A DNA stretch of 64,000 bases from positions 62,001-126,000 of the forward strand of contig NZ_CP150951.2 in NCBI RefSeq assembly GCF_038069655.2, given 5' to 3'. A program made the translations under genes and the position numbers. The notes beneath the pieces are model-generated. The model was not told the DNA's origin, searched no databases, and was given only the letters and a program-made list of their open reading frames with translations. The stretch comes from Yoonia sp. BS5-3. Its GTDB lineage: Bacteria; Pseudomonadota; Alphaproteobacteria; Rhodobacterales; Rhodobacteraceae. Of the stretch, positions 53,580 through 63,361 are shown in pieces; position 1 is the stretch's first letter; the number at the start of each line of letters is the position of its first letter.

Positions 53580-55031
53580 CTAGAACGGTGCCTCCAGATC
53601 GCCCATGCGCACGTAAACACCCTTGATCTGGCTGTAATGTTCAATCGCCGCCTTTGAGTTTTCACGCCCGACGCCCGATAGTTTTGAGCCCCCAAAGGGC
53701 GCTTCGACCGGCGCATCATTATAGGTGTTGATATAGCATGTCCCGGCCTCAAACCCAGCAGCCATCCGGTGGGCGCGGGTCAGATCGCTGGTAAAGACCC
53801 CGGCGGCCAGGCCAAAGGCGGTATCATTGGCGCGGCGCAGCGCCTCTTCCTCGGTTTCGAAATCCAGAACGGACATCACCGGACCAAAGATTTCATCCGT
53901 CGCGATGGTCATATCGTCGGTGACATCGGCAAAGACGGTTGGCTGCAAAAAGAACCCGTCCCCGTCCACGCGTTGCCCGCCTGTGACCAAGGTCGCGCCC
54001 TCTTCCTGACCTTTGGCGATAAAGCCTTCGACGATATCGCGCTGGCGTTCGGATACCATGGGGCCAAAATTGACCTCGGGGTCTTGCGGATCGCCCATTT
54101 TCACATCGGCCAGACGTTCGGCAAGTCGCTTCAGGAACGCATCCTTGATCCCTTTTTGCACAAAGACACGAGTCCCGTTTGAGCAAACCTGCCCAGACGA
54201 ATAGAAATTGCCCAAGATCGCACCCGATACGGCATTTTCCAGATCGGCGTCATCAAAAATGACAAGGGGCGATTTGCCGCCCAGCTCCATCGTGACATGA
54301 CGCACGCCATCGGCTGCGGCCGCATAGACCTTGCGGCCCGTTGGGACTGACCCAGTCAGGGACACTTTGTCGACGCGCGCATCCGTGATCAGCGAGGCGC
54401 CCACCGCACCATAACCCTGGACGACGTTGTAAACCCCTGCAGGCGCACCGGCCTCATGCAGGATTTCGGCCACTTTCAAGGCGCAAAGGGGCGTAGTCTC
54501 AGAAGGCTTAAAGATCATCGCATTCCCGCAAGCCAGCGCAGGCGCGCCTTTCCAGCATGCGATCTGGGTCGGGTAGTTCCATGCGCCGATCCCAACGCAG
54601 ACCCCTAAAGGTTCGCGCCGAGTATAGACGAAATCCTCGCCCAGCGGGATATGTTCGCCGGTCACGCTGGCGATCAAGCCGCCGAAATATTCCAGTGAAT
54701 CCGCCCCCGATGTCGCGTCAACGACGCTGGTTTCCTGATAGGGTTTGCCGGTGTCGTATGTTTCAAGCACGGACAGATCATGGTTCCGCTCGCGCATGAT
54801 CTGGGCGGCACGGCGCAAGACGCGCCCGCGTTCGGTGGGGGACCAGGCCGCCCATTCTTTTTGCGCCCGCTGGGCACTGGCCAGCGCCTGCTCAAGGATT
54901 GCCGGGGTCGCCGCATGCAGCGTGGCAATCACTGCACCGGTCGCGGGATAGATCACCTCAATGAGCTCTCCGGCGGTGTCTTCGACATAGTCGCCATCGA
55001 TGAAATGGCTGGCTTTGGGCTGTGTGTTCAT
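53580..55031 (-). CDS. betB: Betaine aldehyde dehydrogenase
   Basis: A 483-residue NAD(P)+-dependent dehydrogenase making glycine betaine. The catalytic elements are [14 protein letters not shown] (Glu) and the [16 protein letters not shown] segment with the nucleophilic Cys. The frame extends to 55289, but the ATG at 55031 starts the normal [17 protein letters not shown]-terminus. Stop adjoins betA; betC lies 43 bp upstream. Confidence 0.95.
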   Translation of the reverse strand: MNTQPKASHFIDGDYVEDTAGELIEVIYPATGAVIATLHAATPAILEQALASAQRAQKEWAAWSPTERGRVLRRAAQIMRERNHDLSVLETYDTGKPYQETSVVDATSGADSLEYFGGLIASVTGEHIPLGEDFVYTRREPLGVCVGIGAWNYPTQIACWKGAPALACGNAMIFKPSETTPLCALKVAEILHEAGAPAGVYNVVQGYGAVGASLITDARVDKVSLTGSVPTGRKVYAAAADGVRHVTMELGGKSPLVIFDDADLENAVSGAILGNFYSSGQVCSNGTRVFVQKGIKDAFLKRLAERLADVKMGDPQDPEVNFGPMVSERQRDIVEGFIAKGQEEGATLVTGGQRVDGDGFFLQPTVFADVTDDMTIATDEIFGPVMSVLDFETEEEALRRANDTAFGLAAGVFTSDLTRAHRMAAGFEAGTCYINTYNDAPVEAPFGGSKLSGVGRENSKAAIEHYSQIKGVYVRMGDLEAPF

Positions 55032-55074
55032 GGGTCGGATGCCTTTAGCGATAGTGGGGCGGATAGGTGAATGA

Positions 55075-56586
55075 TTATTCCCCGCGGGGGAAGCGTTGGT
55101 TTTCCTCAACCACGTTGAGATCCATGTGATTGCGCATGTAACGTTCAGAAGCCTTTTGCAAGGGTTGGTAATCCCATGGATAGTAATTGCCGTTGCGCAA
55201 GGCCTCATAGACAACCCAGCGGCAGGCCTGGCTATGCCGGATATCAGCGTCAAACTGGGCCAGATCCCAACGGGCTTCGGATTTGGCACGCAGCTGGGTC
55301 ACGGTGCCTTGATGGGCAGGGACATCTGCCAGATTTGTCAGCTCTGCCGGATCAGCCTCAAGATCGAACAGTTGATCGGGGTCCAGCGCGCAGCGGTTAT
55401 ATTTCCACTTGCCGTAACGCAGCGACACCAGCGGGGCATAAGACCCCTCGGCGGCGTATTCCATCGCAACGGGCGTATCGCGGCTGCCGCCTTGGCCCAA
55501 TGGCACAAGGGTTTCGCCTTGGGTCCAAGGCATGACCTCCGCCATATCGATGCCGGCCAAGTCGCATAAGGTCGGCGCCACATCAATTGTGCTGACGGGC
55601 GTATCCACCCGCCCTGGGGCCATGCCCGGTGCCGCGATCATCAGCGGCACGCGCGATGATCCTTCATAGAAGGACATCTTGAACCACAACCCCCGTTCCC
55701 CCAGCATATCGCCGTGATCGGACACGAACATGATGATCGGCTCCTGCCCGGTATCTTTCAGCACCTGCAACAGCTGCGCCACCTTGTCATCAAGGTAAGA
55801 AATATTGGCAAAATAGGCATGGCGGGCACGTTTCACCTGATCTTCGGTGATCGTGAAATTCTCATGATCATTCGCATCCAGAATGCGCTGGGAATGGGGG
55901 TCTTGGTCTGCATAGGGGATCGGGCCAACCTGCGGCAGCAGTTGATCGCAGTCTTCATAAAGGTCCCAATATTTCCGGCGTGCGACGTAAGGATCATGCG
56001 GATGGGTAAAACTGACGGTCAGACACCAGGGCCGCGCGTCATGCCCGCGCGCCAGATCATAAAGCTTGGCGCAGGCGTGATGGGCGACATCGTCATCATA
56101 TTCCATCTGGTTGGTGATCTCGGCCAGGCCCGCCCCGGTGACCGAGCCCATATTGTGATACCACCAATCAATCCGCTCGCCCGGTTTGCGATAATCGGGG
56201 GTCCAACCGAAATCAGCGGGGTAGATATCGGTGGTCAGACGCTCTTCGAAGCCATGCAGCTGATCGGGGCCGACAAAGTGCATCTTGCCCGACAGGCAGG
56301 TCTGATAGCCCGCACGGCGCAGGTGATGGGCGTAGGTGGGGATGCTGGATGCAAATTCCGCCGCATTGTCATAGACGCCGGTGCGCGATGGCAATTGACC
56401 CGACATAAACGCAGCGCGGCCAGGCGCGCAGAGCGGTGACGCCGTGTAGGCATTGGCAAAACGGGTCGACCGGGCCGCGAGCGCCTTCAGATGCGGGGCA
56501 TGCAGCCAATCCGCCGGACCATCAGGAAACAGGGTACCGTTCAGCTGGTCCACCATGATGATCAGGATATTCGGCTTAGACATCAT
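55075..56586 (-). CDS. betC: Choline-sulfatase
   Basis: A 503-residue arylsulfatase-fold enzyme hydrolysing choline-O-sulfate to choline and sulfate. The sulfatase motif PLCAPGR (51-57) contains Cys53, the residue converted to formylglycine. The first metal site is IMVDQ (Asp13), and the second appears in [14 protein letters not shown]. The last ~90 residues are the choline-sulfatase-specific C-terminus with [20 protein letters not shown]. No signal peptide: cytoplasmic, so choline sulfate must be imported. First gene of the bet operon; the start at 56586 (or the next ATG) begins the fold. Confidence 0.95.
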   Translation of the reverse strand: MMSKPNILIIMVDQLNGTLFPDGPADWLHAPHLKALAARSTRFANAYTASPLCAPGRAAFMSGQLPSRTGVYDNAAEFASSIPTYAHHLRRAGYQTCLSGKMHFVGPDQLHGFEERLTTDIYPADFGWTPDYRKPGERIDWWYHNMGSVTGAGLAEITNQMEYDDDVAHHACAKLYDLARGHDARPWCLTVSFTHPHDPYVARRKYWDLYEDCDQLLPQVGPIPYADQDPHSQRILDANDHENFTITEDQVKRARHAYFANISYLDDKVAQLLQVLKDTGQEPIIMFVSDHGDMLGERGLWFKMSFYEGSSRVPLMIAAPGMAPGRVDTPVSTIDVAPTLCDLAGIDMAEVMPWTQGETLVPLGQGGSRDTPVAMEYAAEGSYAPLVSLRYGKWKYNRCALDPDQLFDLEADPAELTNLADVPAHQGTVTQLRAKSEARWDLAQFDADIRHSQACRWVVYEALRNGNYYPWDYQPLQKASERYMRNHMDLNVVEENQRFPRGE

Positions 56587-56734
56587 GCGCCCCAATGGAT
56601 GCGCCGCAACCGCTGATGGACCGGGCCGGGACAATCGTGGCTTTCACAAAGGCCGCGCGCCGGATAGGCTCTTTTCCAAGCTCGGGCATTTCATCCTCTT
56701 CACGGTCCGCTCTGAGCAGATAAATCGTTCTGTT

Positions 56735-56748
56735 ATTGACTCGTCAAT
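56735..56748. promoter_or_regulatory. BetI-like operator between betC and choX
   Basis: ATTGAC-TC-GTCAAT, a perfect 6-bp inverted repeat with 2-bp centre, 24 bp before the choX start and 148 bp from betC. Its form suits a TetR-type regulator such as BetI. No betI gene is found in this window. Confidence 0.6.
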
Positions 56749-56772
56749 CATCAAAAGAAATCGGAGCCTTAA

Positions 56773-57696
56773 ATGACATTTAAACCGACAATATCCGCCC
56801 TCGCCCTATGCGCCGCCGCCCCTGTATGGGCTGATTGCGACACCGTGACGTTTTCTGACGTGGGCTGGACAGATATCACCGCCACAACCGCCGCAACCAG
56901 CGTCGTGCTTGAGGCGCTTGGCTATGAGACCGATATCAAAGTGCTCTCGGTCCCGGTGACCTATATTTCATTGGCCGAAGGGGATGTGGATGTGTTCCTG
57001 GGTAACTGGATGCCCACGATGGAGGCCGATATCGCCCCCTACCGCGACGCGGGCACGGTCGACACTGTGCGCGCCAATCTGGAAGGGGCCAAATATACGC
57101 TTGCCGTGAATAAGGCGGCGGCGGACATGGGCATCGCTGACTTTGCGGATCTGGCCGCAAATGCGGATGCGTTGGATGGCAAAATCTACGGGATTGAGCC
57201 GGGCAATGATGGCAACCGCCTGATCATGGATATGATTGCCGAAAATGCCTTTGGTCTGGAAGATTTCGAAGTTGTCGAAAGCTCTGAGCAAGGGATGCTT
57301 GCGCAAGTTGACCGGGCCTCCGGCCGGGATGAGCCGATCGTCTTTCTGGGGTGGGAGCCGCACCCGATGAATGCCAATTTTGACATGGCTTATCTGACGG
57401 GTGGTGATGATTGGTTTGGCCCGAACCTTGGCGGAGCGACTGTTTACACCAACACTGCCGCAGGCTTTGCCGACAGCTGCCCGAACCTGGGCCAGCTACT
57501 GAACAATCTGGAATTTTCGCTGGCCATGGAAAATGAGATCATGGGCGCGATCCTCAATGACGGGGAAGATCCGGCTGATGCGGCCAGCGCATGGCTTGCG
57601 GGCAATCCAGACAGTTTTACGGCCTGGCTTGACGGGGTCACCACCAAAGATGGCGGCGATGCCGTCGCGGCGGTCAAAACAGCGCTTGGGCAATAG
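56773..57696 (+). CDS. choX: Choline ABC transporter, substrate-binding protein
   Basis: A 307-residue periplasmic protein with a signal peptide ending near VWADC. It belongs to the OpuAC-type choline/betaine binders; the choline-binding aromatic box is suggested by NWMPTME, VGWTD and LGWEPHPMN. First gene of choX-choW-GFA-choV. GGAG precedes the ATG. A hairpin terminator-like element follows, which would make this gene more abundant than the downstream ones, as usual for binding proteins. Confidence 0.93.
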   Translation: MTFKPTISALALCAAAPVWADCDTVTFSDVGWTDITATTAATSVVLEALGYETDIKVLSVPVTYISLAEGDVDVFLGNWMPTMEADIAPYRDAGTVDTVRANLEGAKYTLAVNKAAADMGIADFADLAANADALDGKIYGIEPGNDGNRLIMDMIAENAFGLEDFEVVESSEQGMLAQVDRASGRDEPIVFLGWEPHPMNANFDMAYLTGGDDWFGPNLGGATVYTNTAAGFADSCPNLGQLLNNLEFSLAMENEIMGAILNDGEDPADAASAWLAGNPDSFTAWLDGVTTKDGGDAVAAVKTALGQ

Positions 57697-57703
57697 GTGA
57701 TCT

Positions 57704-57727
57704 GGCGGGGGCAGCCCCCCGCCTTTT
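57704..57727 (+). terminator. Attenuator between choX and choW
   Basis: GGCGGGGG (57704-57711) pairs with CCCCCGCC (57716-57723) across a 4-nt loop, followed by TTTT (57724-57727). Placed 7 bp after choX within the operon; probably a partial terminator. Confidence 0.7.
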
Positions 57728-57747
57728 CGGGCAAAGGATAGCGCTGC

Positions 57748-58581
57748 ATGGATTGGTTGACCGACAACAAGATCCCGGTCGGAGATGTCGCCGAAACCGT
57801 TTTCGATTGGATGAATGACAATCTGGCCGTCCTGTTTGACTGGCTGTCAAACGTGATGGAGGCGCTGATTGACGCGATCCTTTGGGTGCTTGAAACCCCG
57901 CATCCTTTCCTGGTGATCGCGGCTTTTGCCGGGCTGACATGGGCGTTGCAGCGTAGCTGGAAGACCACGGGTTTTGTGGTCTTGGGCTTTTTGTTCATCA
58001 TCAATCAAGACTACTGGGAAGAAACGATGCAGTCACTGACGTTGGTCTTGTCGGCCTGCGTTGTGTGCATGGGGATCGGTGTGCCCATCGGGATTGCAGC
58101 CGCGCACCGGCCCCGGCTTTACCGCGCCATGGTGCCGGTGCTTGATCTGATGCAAACGCTGCCCACATTCGTCTATCTGATCCCAGCAATTGTCTTTTTC
58201 GGGATCGGTATGGTGCCGGGGCTGATCGCCACCGTGATTTTTGTGCTGCCCGCCCCTATCCGGCTGACCTATCTGGGGATCGCATCAACGCCCACAGCAT
58301 TGCTGGAAGCCGCCGAGGCTTTCGGGGCAAGTAAACGGCAAGTGCTGTTCAAAGTTGAACTGCCATCGGCGTTGCCGCAGATCATGGCGGGGCTGAACCA
58401 GACGATCATGCTGTCGCTATCGATGGTGGTGATCGCCGCGCTGGTCGGGGCTAGTGGGCTTGGTGTGCCAGTGATCCGGGCGCTGAACACCGTGAACACA
58501 TCTTTGGGGTTTGAAAGCGGTTTTGTGATCGTGGTCGTGGCGATCATGCTGGACCGCATGTTGAGGGTCAGACAAAAATGA
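57748..58581 (+). CDS. choW: Choline ABC transporter, permease
   Basis: A 277-residue inner-membrane permease of the ProW/OpuAB class. It begins with an amphipathic stretch (DWLTDNKIPVGDVAETVFDW), then about six membrane segments, and carries the EAA loop EAAEAFGASKRQVLFKVELP that contacts the ATPase. Its TGA overlaps the GFA start by 4 bp. Confidence 0.94.
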   Translation: MDWLTDNKIPVGDVAETVFDWMNDNLAVLFDWLSNVMEALIDAILWVLETPHPFLVIAAFAGLTWALQRSWKTTGFVVLGFLFIINQDYWEETMQSLTLVLSACVVCMGIGVPIGIAAAHRPRLYRAMVPVLDLMQTLPTFVYLIPAIVFFGIGMVPGLIATVIFVLPAPIRLTYLGIASTPTALLEAAEAFGASKRQVLFKVELPSALPQIMAGLNQTIMLSLSMVVIAALVGASGLGVPVIRALNTVNTSLGFESGFVIVVVAIMLDRMLRVRQK

Positions 58582-58988
58582 TCAATGGGCGCTGCCATTG
58601 CGGCAAAGTAGAATTCACCGTGCAATTGTCAGACGGGATCGCCAGCGCGCGGCGCTGTGATTGCTCGCTCTGTTTACGGCGGGGGGCGGTCGCGGTTACG
58701 GCGGCCAAAGACGCCATCACATATACCGCTGGCGAAGAATTCCTGACGCTCTATCAATTTGGGACCGGCGTGGCGAAGCATTATTTCTGCAAAATCTGCG
58801 GGATTTACACGCATCACAACCGGCGCTCGAACCCCGATGAGATCGGCGTGAACCTGGCATGCCTTGACGGGCAAACCCCGCTTTTGCCCGAAATCATCGT
58901 CAATGACGGACAAAACCACCCCACTGATGTCGGGTATAATGGCACGGTCGGGGTTCTGCGCTTTGTCGCGGAAAAAGGCACCGAATGA
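58578..58988 (+). CDS. GFA-family protein (glutathione-dependent formaldehyde-activating enzyme fold)
   Basis: A 136-residue zinc protein. Cys ligands are seen as CHC (6-8), CDCSLC (27-32) and CKIC (71-74), the standard GFA layout; the founding enzyme condenses formaldehyde with glutathione. It overlaps choW upstream and choV downstream by 4 bp each, so it is an integral part of the transporter operon. Demethylation of glycine betaine releases formaldehyde-level carbon, so detoxification would make sense. Many GFA proteins have other or unknown roles, so this is inference. Confidence 0.9.
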   Translation: MINGRCHCGKVEFTVQLSDGIASARRCDCSLCLRRGAVAVTAAKDAITYTAGEEFLTLYQFGTGVAKHYFCKICGIYTHHNRRSNPDEIGVNLACLDGQTPLLPEIIVNDGQNHPTDVGYNGTVGVLRFVAEKGTE

Positions 58989-60022
58989 GCGCTGTTGCCT
59001 TCGATAACGTTTCGATCGTGTTTGGCGACGCGCCTAAAAAGGCACTGCCACTGATGGATCAAGGATTGGACCGGGGGGCGATTCAATTGCAAACGGGCCA
59101 AGTCCTGGGGGTGCATGATTGCACGCTCAGCGTTGATACGGGTGAGATTTTGGTGCTGATGGGCCTGTCAGGTTCGGGCAAATCCACGCTTTTGCGGGCG
59201 GTCAACGGGCTGAACCCGGTCATCCGCGGGGATATCCGCATCAATGACGGTGATTGGCAGTGCAATATCGCAAACTGCACCGCATCTGATTTGCAGCGGG
59301 TGCGGCGCGAATGCGTCTCGATGGTGTTTCAGCAATTCGGGCTTCTGCCCTGGCGCAGCGTGCGCGAAAATGTTGGGCTGGGGCTTGAGCTGGCCGGCAT
59401 GGACAAGGCCGCGCGGCGCAAACGGGTTGATCAAGAACTGGACATGGTCGGCCTTGCGGACCGGGCCGATGCGCTGGTGGGCGAGCTGTCGGGCGGGATG
59501 CAACAGCGGGTCGGGCTGGCGCGGGCTTTTGCGACGGATGCGCCAATCCTGTTGATGGATGAGCCCTTCTCGGCGCTCGATCCGTTGATCCGCACGCGGC
59601 TGCAGGATGAGCTGCTGGATCTGCAAAAACAGCGGGGCCGGACGATCATCTTTGTCAGCCACGATCTGGACGAGGCGTTCAAGATCGGCAACCGGATCGC
59701 GATCATGGAGGGCGGCCGGATCGTGCAAACTGGAACCCCGCGCCAGATCTTCACAAACCCGGTCAACAATTATGTGGCTGACTTTGTGGCACATATGAAC
59801 CCGCTGGGCGTACTAACCGCTCGGGATGTCATGACCAGCGGCGGTGCAACCGGCCCTCGTGTAGACGCCGAAACACCGGTCCAAGACATCTTGAAACAGA
59901 TCGGAAATGGCACGCTTCAGGTGATCGAGAACGGCGCGCTTATTGGGCGCGTCACACAGGCATCTTTACTGGCACGGCTAACCCCATCCAGCGCTGTTGA
60001 AAGTGATGAGCAGATCACATGA
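58985..60022 (+). CDS. choV: Choline ABC transporter, ATPase
   Basis: A 345-residue ATPase of the ProV/OpuAA class. Walker A GLSGSGKST (60-68), the signature LSGGMQQRVGLARA and Walker B ILLMDEPFSALD are intact. The C-terminal ~80 residues form a single reduced CBS-like module (ARDVMTSGG ... GTLQVIENGALIG). Energises ChoW; its start overlaps the GFA stop. Confidence 0.95.
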   Translation: MSAVAFDNVSIVFGDAPKKALPLMDQGLDRGAIQLQTGQVLGVHDCTLSVDTGEILVLMGLSGSGKSTLLRAVNGLNPVIRGDIRINDGDWQCNIANCTASDLQRVRRECVSMVFQQFGLLPWRSVRENVGLGLELAGMDKAARRKRVDQELDMVGLADRADALVGELSGGMQQRVGLARAFATDAPILLMDEPFSALDPLIRTRLQDELLDLQKQRGRTIIFVSHDLDEAFKIGNRIAIMEGGRIVQTGTPRQIFTNPVNNYVADFVAHMNPLGVLTARDVMTSGGATGPRVDAETPVQDILKQIGNGTLQVIENGALIGRVTQASLLARLTPSSAVESDEQIT

Positions 60023-60111
60023 TAAATAGCGACATGCTGTCCTTACATAGTCAATCAAAGGCCTATGTTTAACGCTTTTCTATTCATTCGCCTTTAGCTA
60101 TCCTCTTTGAC

Positions 60112-60951
60112 ATGACGCTGTATTGGACCTGCCTGCTGATCTTTGGATTGTTAACCTTGGTCTTTGCACTACCCAGCGTCGCTGGATTATCTATCGTTTG
60201 GACATTTGGATTAGCATTTTTTGCTATTCTCATCGTGGTACACTTATTTGTCGTCTTATTTTTGTTCCTGCCGTTGGCACTTGCTCCGGAGGGATGGAAG
60301 ATAGCAGGGTTTCTGGCAAGCTTGGCGCTGATTGGCACCTACGCATTCGTTCCCGCACTGATCGGAAAACGTCAAAGCGCGCAACTTCTTGCGATGGTCA
60401 GCGAACTTGATATCCCGTCTGCAGCCCAACCATCAGACGCACGTAGCTTCGAATTGGTGTTCAGCAATGCGGCGCCCGCCAACCCGCGCTCGCGGGCGGT
60501 TTACGCACTTTTGGTTGGCGGTGACGCAGATTGGGTCCGCATCGTATATTCCAACAATAAAAGCTACACTTTCGAATTAGACGCAGACGCGGAAGAACCA
60601 ACAACGGTGATCGTTTCCCCAACTGATCAACAGGCCGATATTATTGTATCCGTGATGCCGTTTGAGGATGACGCCCTATCAGAAACCGTTGAAAACAGTC
60701 CTTTCATTGATCGTCTCATCGTCCATGACGCGCAGGTCAGAACACATTCTGAAACCTTGTATCGTAGGGTTGCCTTGCAGATCGATAGCCCAACTACCCC
60801 AACTCTGCTGCATCCTGATGTTGAAAATTTAATGGTCAATGCCGCACGGTATGTTGACCATGGCTATTTGATCTCAAAGGCGCGTATCGGCACGTCCGGC
60901 ATCACGCATTTGGATGCATTGCAGGCTATGGGATGGGGCATGGAAAAATAG
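60112..60951 (+). CDS. Membrane-anchored protein, unknown
   Basis: A 279-residue protein with three hydrophobic segments in the first ~85 residues (about 5-27, 31-55 and 63-83), then a soluble domain of about 190 residues without a recognised motif. Acidic residues cluster in DADAEEPTTVIVSPTDQQAD. Noticeably more A+T-rich than choV, which suggests later acquisition. Not coupled to the cho operon (89 bp gap, no ribosome overlap). Topology places the soluble part probably in the periplasm; role unknown. Confidence 0.66.
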   Translation: MTLYWTCLLIFGLLTLVFALPSVAGLSIVWTFGLAFFAILIVVHLFVVLFLFLPLALAPEGWKIAGFLASLALIGTYAFVPALIGKRQSAQLLAMVSELDIPSAAQPSDARSFELVFSNAAPANPRSRAVYALLVGGDADWVRIVYSNNKSYTFELDADAEEPTTVIVSPTDQQADIIVSVMPFEDDALSETVENSPFIDRLIVHDAQVRTHSETLYRRVALQIDSPTTPTLLHPDVENLMVNAARYVDHGYLISKARIGTSGITHLDALQAMGWGMEK

Positions 60952-61097
60952 GCCTTTACGATTTCCGCAGATTGCACGTCACGGGGTATTGATACCCGGC
61001 ACGAAAAAGGATCCGTCGATAGTTAGGCTTTTTGGTGCTTCTTCATCGCCTGGAATGGCCGCCTGAAAGTGGCACGCCAAACAAGTTCGATATTTGC

Positions 61098-61607
61098 TTA
61101 GTCACCCGTCGGTTCGGACATCCAATCGCATGTCATCGCACCTTCTCGATCCAGTCTATACCGGGTGGCCGAACTGCCCTGTTCGACCAAAGATGAACCA
61201 TAGAACGCGTTTGTACAATTATTGTCGGAAAGACGGAACCTATTCGTCTCAATCACTATGCTTTCAAAGTCGCTTTCGATGACATCAAAGCCGCCGCCAT
61301 CACAATCCAAGTTAAATCTTTGCGACACGTCGTAATTGACTGCGTTCACAGCAAATTCTGACATCTGCGCCCCACCAAAGCCGTCGCGTCTGGCGTGCCC
61401 CTGATTTGCGAAGAGAACCCGAACCGCCGCCGTAATAATGCCATCTCTGTGAATGAATAGGATACTCATTTTATCCACAACCTGCTCAGGGTTTTGTGCT
61501 AGATGCGCATCCGAATAATCTCTTGTGTAACACCCCATCGGAACATGTTGTGCAATCGCAGATGTTGCTGTCGTAAGAATGATAGCAAGCACCGGGATGT
61601 ACCGCAT
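61098..61607 (-). CDS. Secreted cysteine-containing protein, unknown
   Basis: A 169-residue protein with a signal peptide (MRYIPVLAIILTTATSAIAQ) and a mature domain with four cysteines (in GCYTRDY, LDCDGGG, NNCTNAF and MTCDWM) that could form two disulfides. The ATG at 61607 starts the signal; the frame upstream is rejected. Less G+C-rich than its neighbours. Convergent with the unknown membrane protein gene (146-bp gap with no feature seen). No family recognised. Confidence 0.68.
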   Translation of the reverse strand: MRYIPVLAIILTTATSAIAQHVPMGCYTRDYSDAHLAQNPEQVVDKMSILFIHRDGIITAAVRVLFANQGHARRDGFGGAQMSEFAVNAVNYDVSQRFNLDCDGGGFDVIESDFESIVIETNRFRLSDNNCTNAFYGSSLVEQGSSATRYRLDREGAMTCDWMSEPTGD

Positions 61608-61683
61608 TTTCCACTCAAATACTGATCTGTTTGAAAAAACGCCTGTTCGGTCAGAAAACATATTTTACGGCCCCGCCCCCTAA

Positions 61684-62586
61684 TCAAACCTTCGTTGCAG
61701 ACACAACCGGGGTCACTGACCGCCGGGCGACGGCTTCGCGCCAGGTGATGAAGGTCACTGATCCCAGGATCACCGCGCCGCCCAATACCACCCAGCCATC
61801 CACTGGTTCGCCGAAAACGACAGCGCCTAGGATCACCGCCCATACCAGCTGCAGAAAAGTCACTGGTTGAGTCACGGTCAAGGGCGCCGCGGCAAAGGCC
61901 AGTGTCATCGTGTAATGCCCCGCCGTTGCAAAGCAGGCCACCAGGAACAACCAACCAAGCTGAGGTAGGGTGGGTGTAACCCACACGGCCCAAGCAAAAG
62001 GGGAAAGCCCGATTGTGACCGTGATCGACAACATGCCAACCACCACAGCCGCGCTGACCTCGCCCGATAGCTGCTTGGCAATCAGATAGCCCGCAGCAAA
62101 GAACAACGCCGTGCCCAACATGGCGATATGACCAATCTCAATCGCCTTCATGCCCGGGCGCAGGATGATCAGGGCGCCGATCAGCGCGACAATGACAGCG
62201 GCAAGGCGGCGCGGCGGTAGCCTTTCGCCCATGAACAGTGCCGCCCCGATCGTGATATAAACGGGCGATAGGTAATTCATGGCCGTTACCTCGGCGATGG
62301 GAATGCGCGCCATGGCAAAGAACCACAAGATAACCGCGAGCGTATGCACCGCCCCGCGCAGGCCAAAAAGCCTGATCTGCCGGCCCGTCAGCCGGGCTGC
62401 CACAATGGGGCGGATCATCGGGATCAGAAAAACAAGCCCCAGCACATAGCGCAAAAATGCGGCCTGCGCGGCAGGCACCCCGTCACCCACATGTTTGACC
62501 ACGGCGGTGACTGCAACAAACATCACCCCGGTCAGGGCCATCCAAAGAATGCCCGCTAAAGGGCGCGATGCTTGGGGAGATTGCAT
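61684..62586 (-). CDS. EamA/DMT-family transporter
   Basis: A 300-residue permease with ten hydrophobic segments in two EamA repeats. The first repeat shows AAQAAFLRYVLGLVFLIPM and AEVTAMNYLSPVYITIGAALFMGERL; the second ends QLVWAVILGAVVFGEPVDGW. Typical of RhaT/RarD-like exporters of metabolites. The ATG at 62586 (MQSPQASRPLAG) is chosen over 62634. Substrate unknown. Confidence 0.9.
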   Translation of the reverse strand: MQSPQASRPLAGILWMALTGVMFVAVTAVVKHVGDGVPAAQAAFLRYVLGLVFLIPMIRPIVAARLTGRQIRLFGLRGAVHTLAVILWFFAMARIPIAEVTAMNYLSPVYITIGAALFMGERLPPRRLAAVIVALIGALIILRPGMKAIEIGHIAMLGTALFFAAGYLIAKQLSGEVSAAVVVGMLSITVTIGLSPFAWAVWVTPTLPQLGWLFLVACFATAGHYTMTLAFAAAPLTVTQPVTFLQLVWAVILGAVVFGEPVDGWVVLGGAVILGSVTFITWREAVARRSVTPVVSATKV

Positions 62587-62644
62587 GCGCCATGGGTGGC
62601 ACCAAGCGCAGGTCAGGTCCACCCCTTTTTGCACAATTTACCGA

Positions 62645-63220
62645 TCACTCAAGCAGGCGGCCCAAACCTGAGCAGGCCGGGTAGCCATAGCCCCACCGCC
62701 AAGGCAGCCCCGTACAAGGCCGCCCGCCAAGGCGGACTGCCGCAAACATCCCCCCCGCAATCCGTTCATACGCCCAAGCGATCTGATCCGGGGTCAGATT
62801 GTAAGTCGCGGCCAATTCATCGCGCCGGGTCGCCTGGGTGGCCATCACACAAGCCTCTAATGCGCGGTCAGCGGCAAGACGGGCGTCAAAGCTAGCGCTG
62901 ATATCCGCTGCGCTGCCCGCATTGTGATAGGCCCGATCATGGGTAACGCAGCAGCTTTCCCATGGCGGGGCCGCCTGATGCGCGGCAGCGAAGGCCGGGA
63001 ACCGGGCAGACACGACACGCCATGCGCCGGATAAACCGCCGCTGCATCCGTCCGTTTCAAACGGAGCCAAAGCGCTGCCCGGTTCGGCAATGCGGCTCAT
63101 CAACGCCTCATGACCGGGTTCTTCAAGCCATCGCATCAAGTCCCAATCCTGCGCCTGCCCGGCGCTTCCACATAGGATCAAGGCCAAAACCAGCCGTATC
63201 TGTCGGATCGTGCTTCTCAT
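62645..63220 (-). CDS. Secreted phospholipase-A2-like protein
   Basis: A 191-residue protein with a signal peptide (to about GQAQDW). DGCSGGLSG (57-65) could bind Ca2+ as the glycine-rich loop, and CCVTHDRAYH (90-99) reproduces the PLA2 active-site C-C-x2-H-D with His94 and Asp95. Further cysteines (ACVMATQ, GRPCTG, YPACSG) could form the usual disulfides. Spacing is prokaryotic-like and the overall match to characterised PLA2 is limited, so the family call is moderate. If active, it would cleave sn-2 acyl chains of phospholipids outside the cytoplasm. Confidence 0.7.
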   Translation of the reverse strand: MRSTIRQIRLVLALILCGSAGQAQDWDLMRWLEEPGHEALMSRIAEPGSALAPFETDGCSGGLSGAWRVVSARFPAFAAAHQAAPPWESCCVTHDRAYHNAGSAADISASFDARLAADRALEACVMATQATRRDELAATYNLTPDQIAWAYERIAGGMFAAVRLGGRPCTGLPWRWGYGYPACSGLGRLLE

Positions 63221-63361
63221 GACCAGAGGCTAGCATCAGACGGGGCGGCCAACAACGCGCCTGCACATCCGGTGGGCATCCCGCTCATTTTGACGCGCAT
63301 CGCAACGACATAGGCGTTTTCGCTCTGGCGTCATCTTGAGCAAGCGCATACCACGGGATCT

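Noticed and set aside
63221-63361. 6S RNA in front of the YmdB-type gene
   Set aside because: The gap is short and no long central-bulge stem with closing arms could be drawn.
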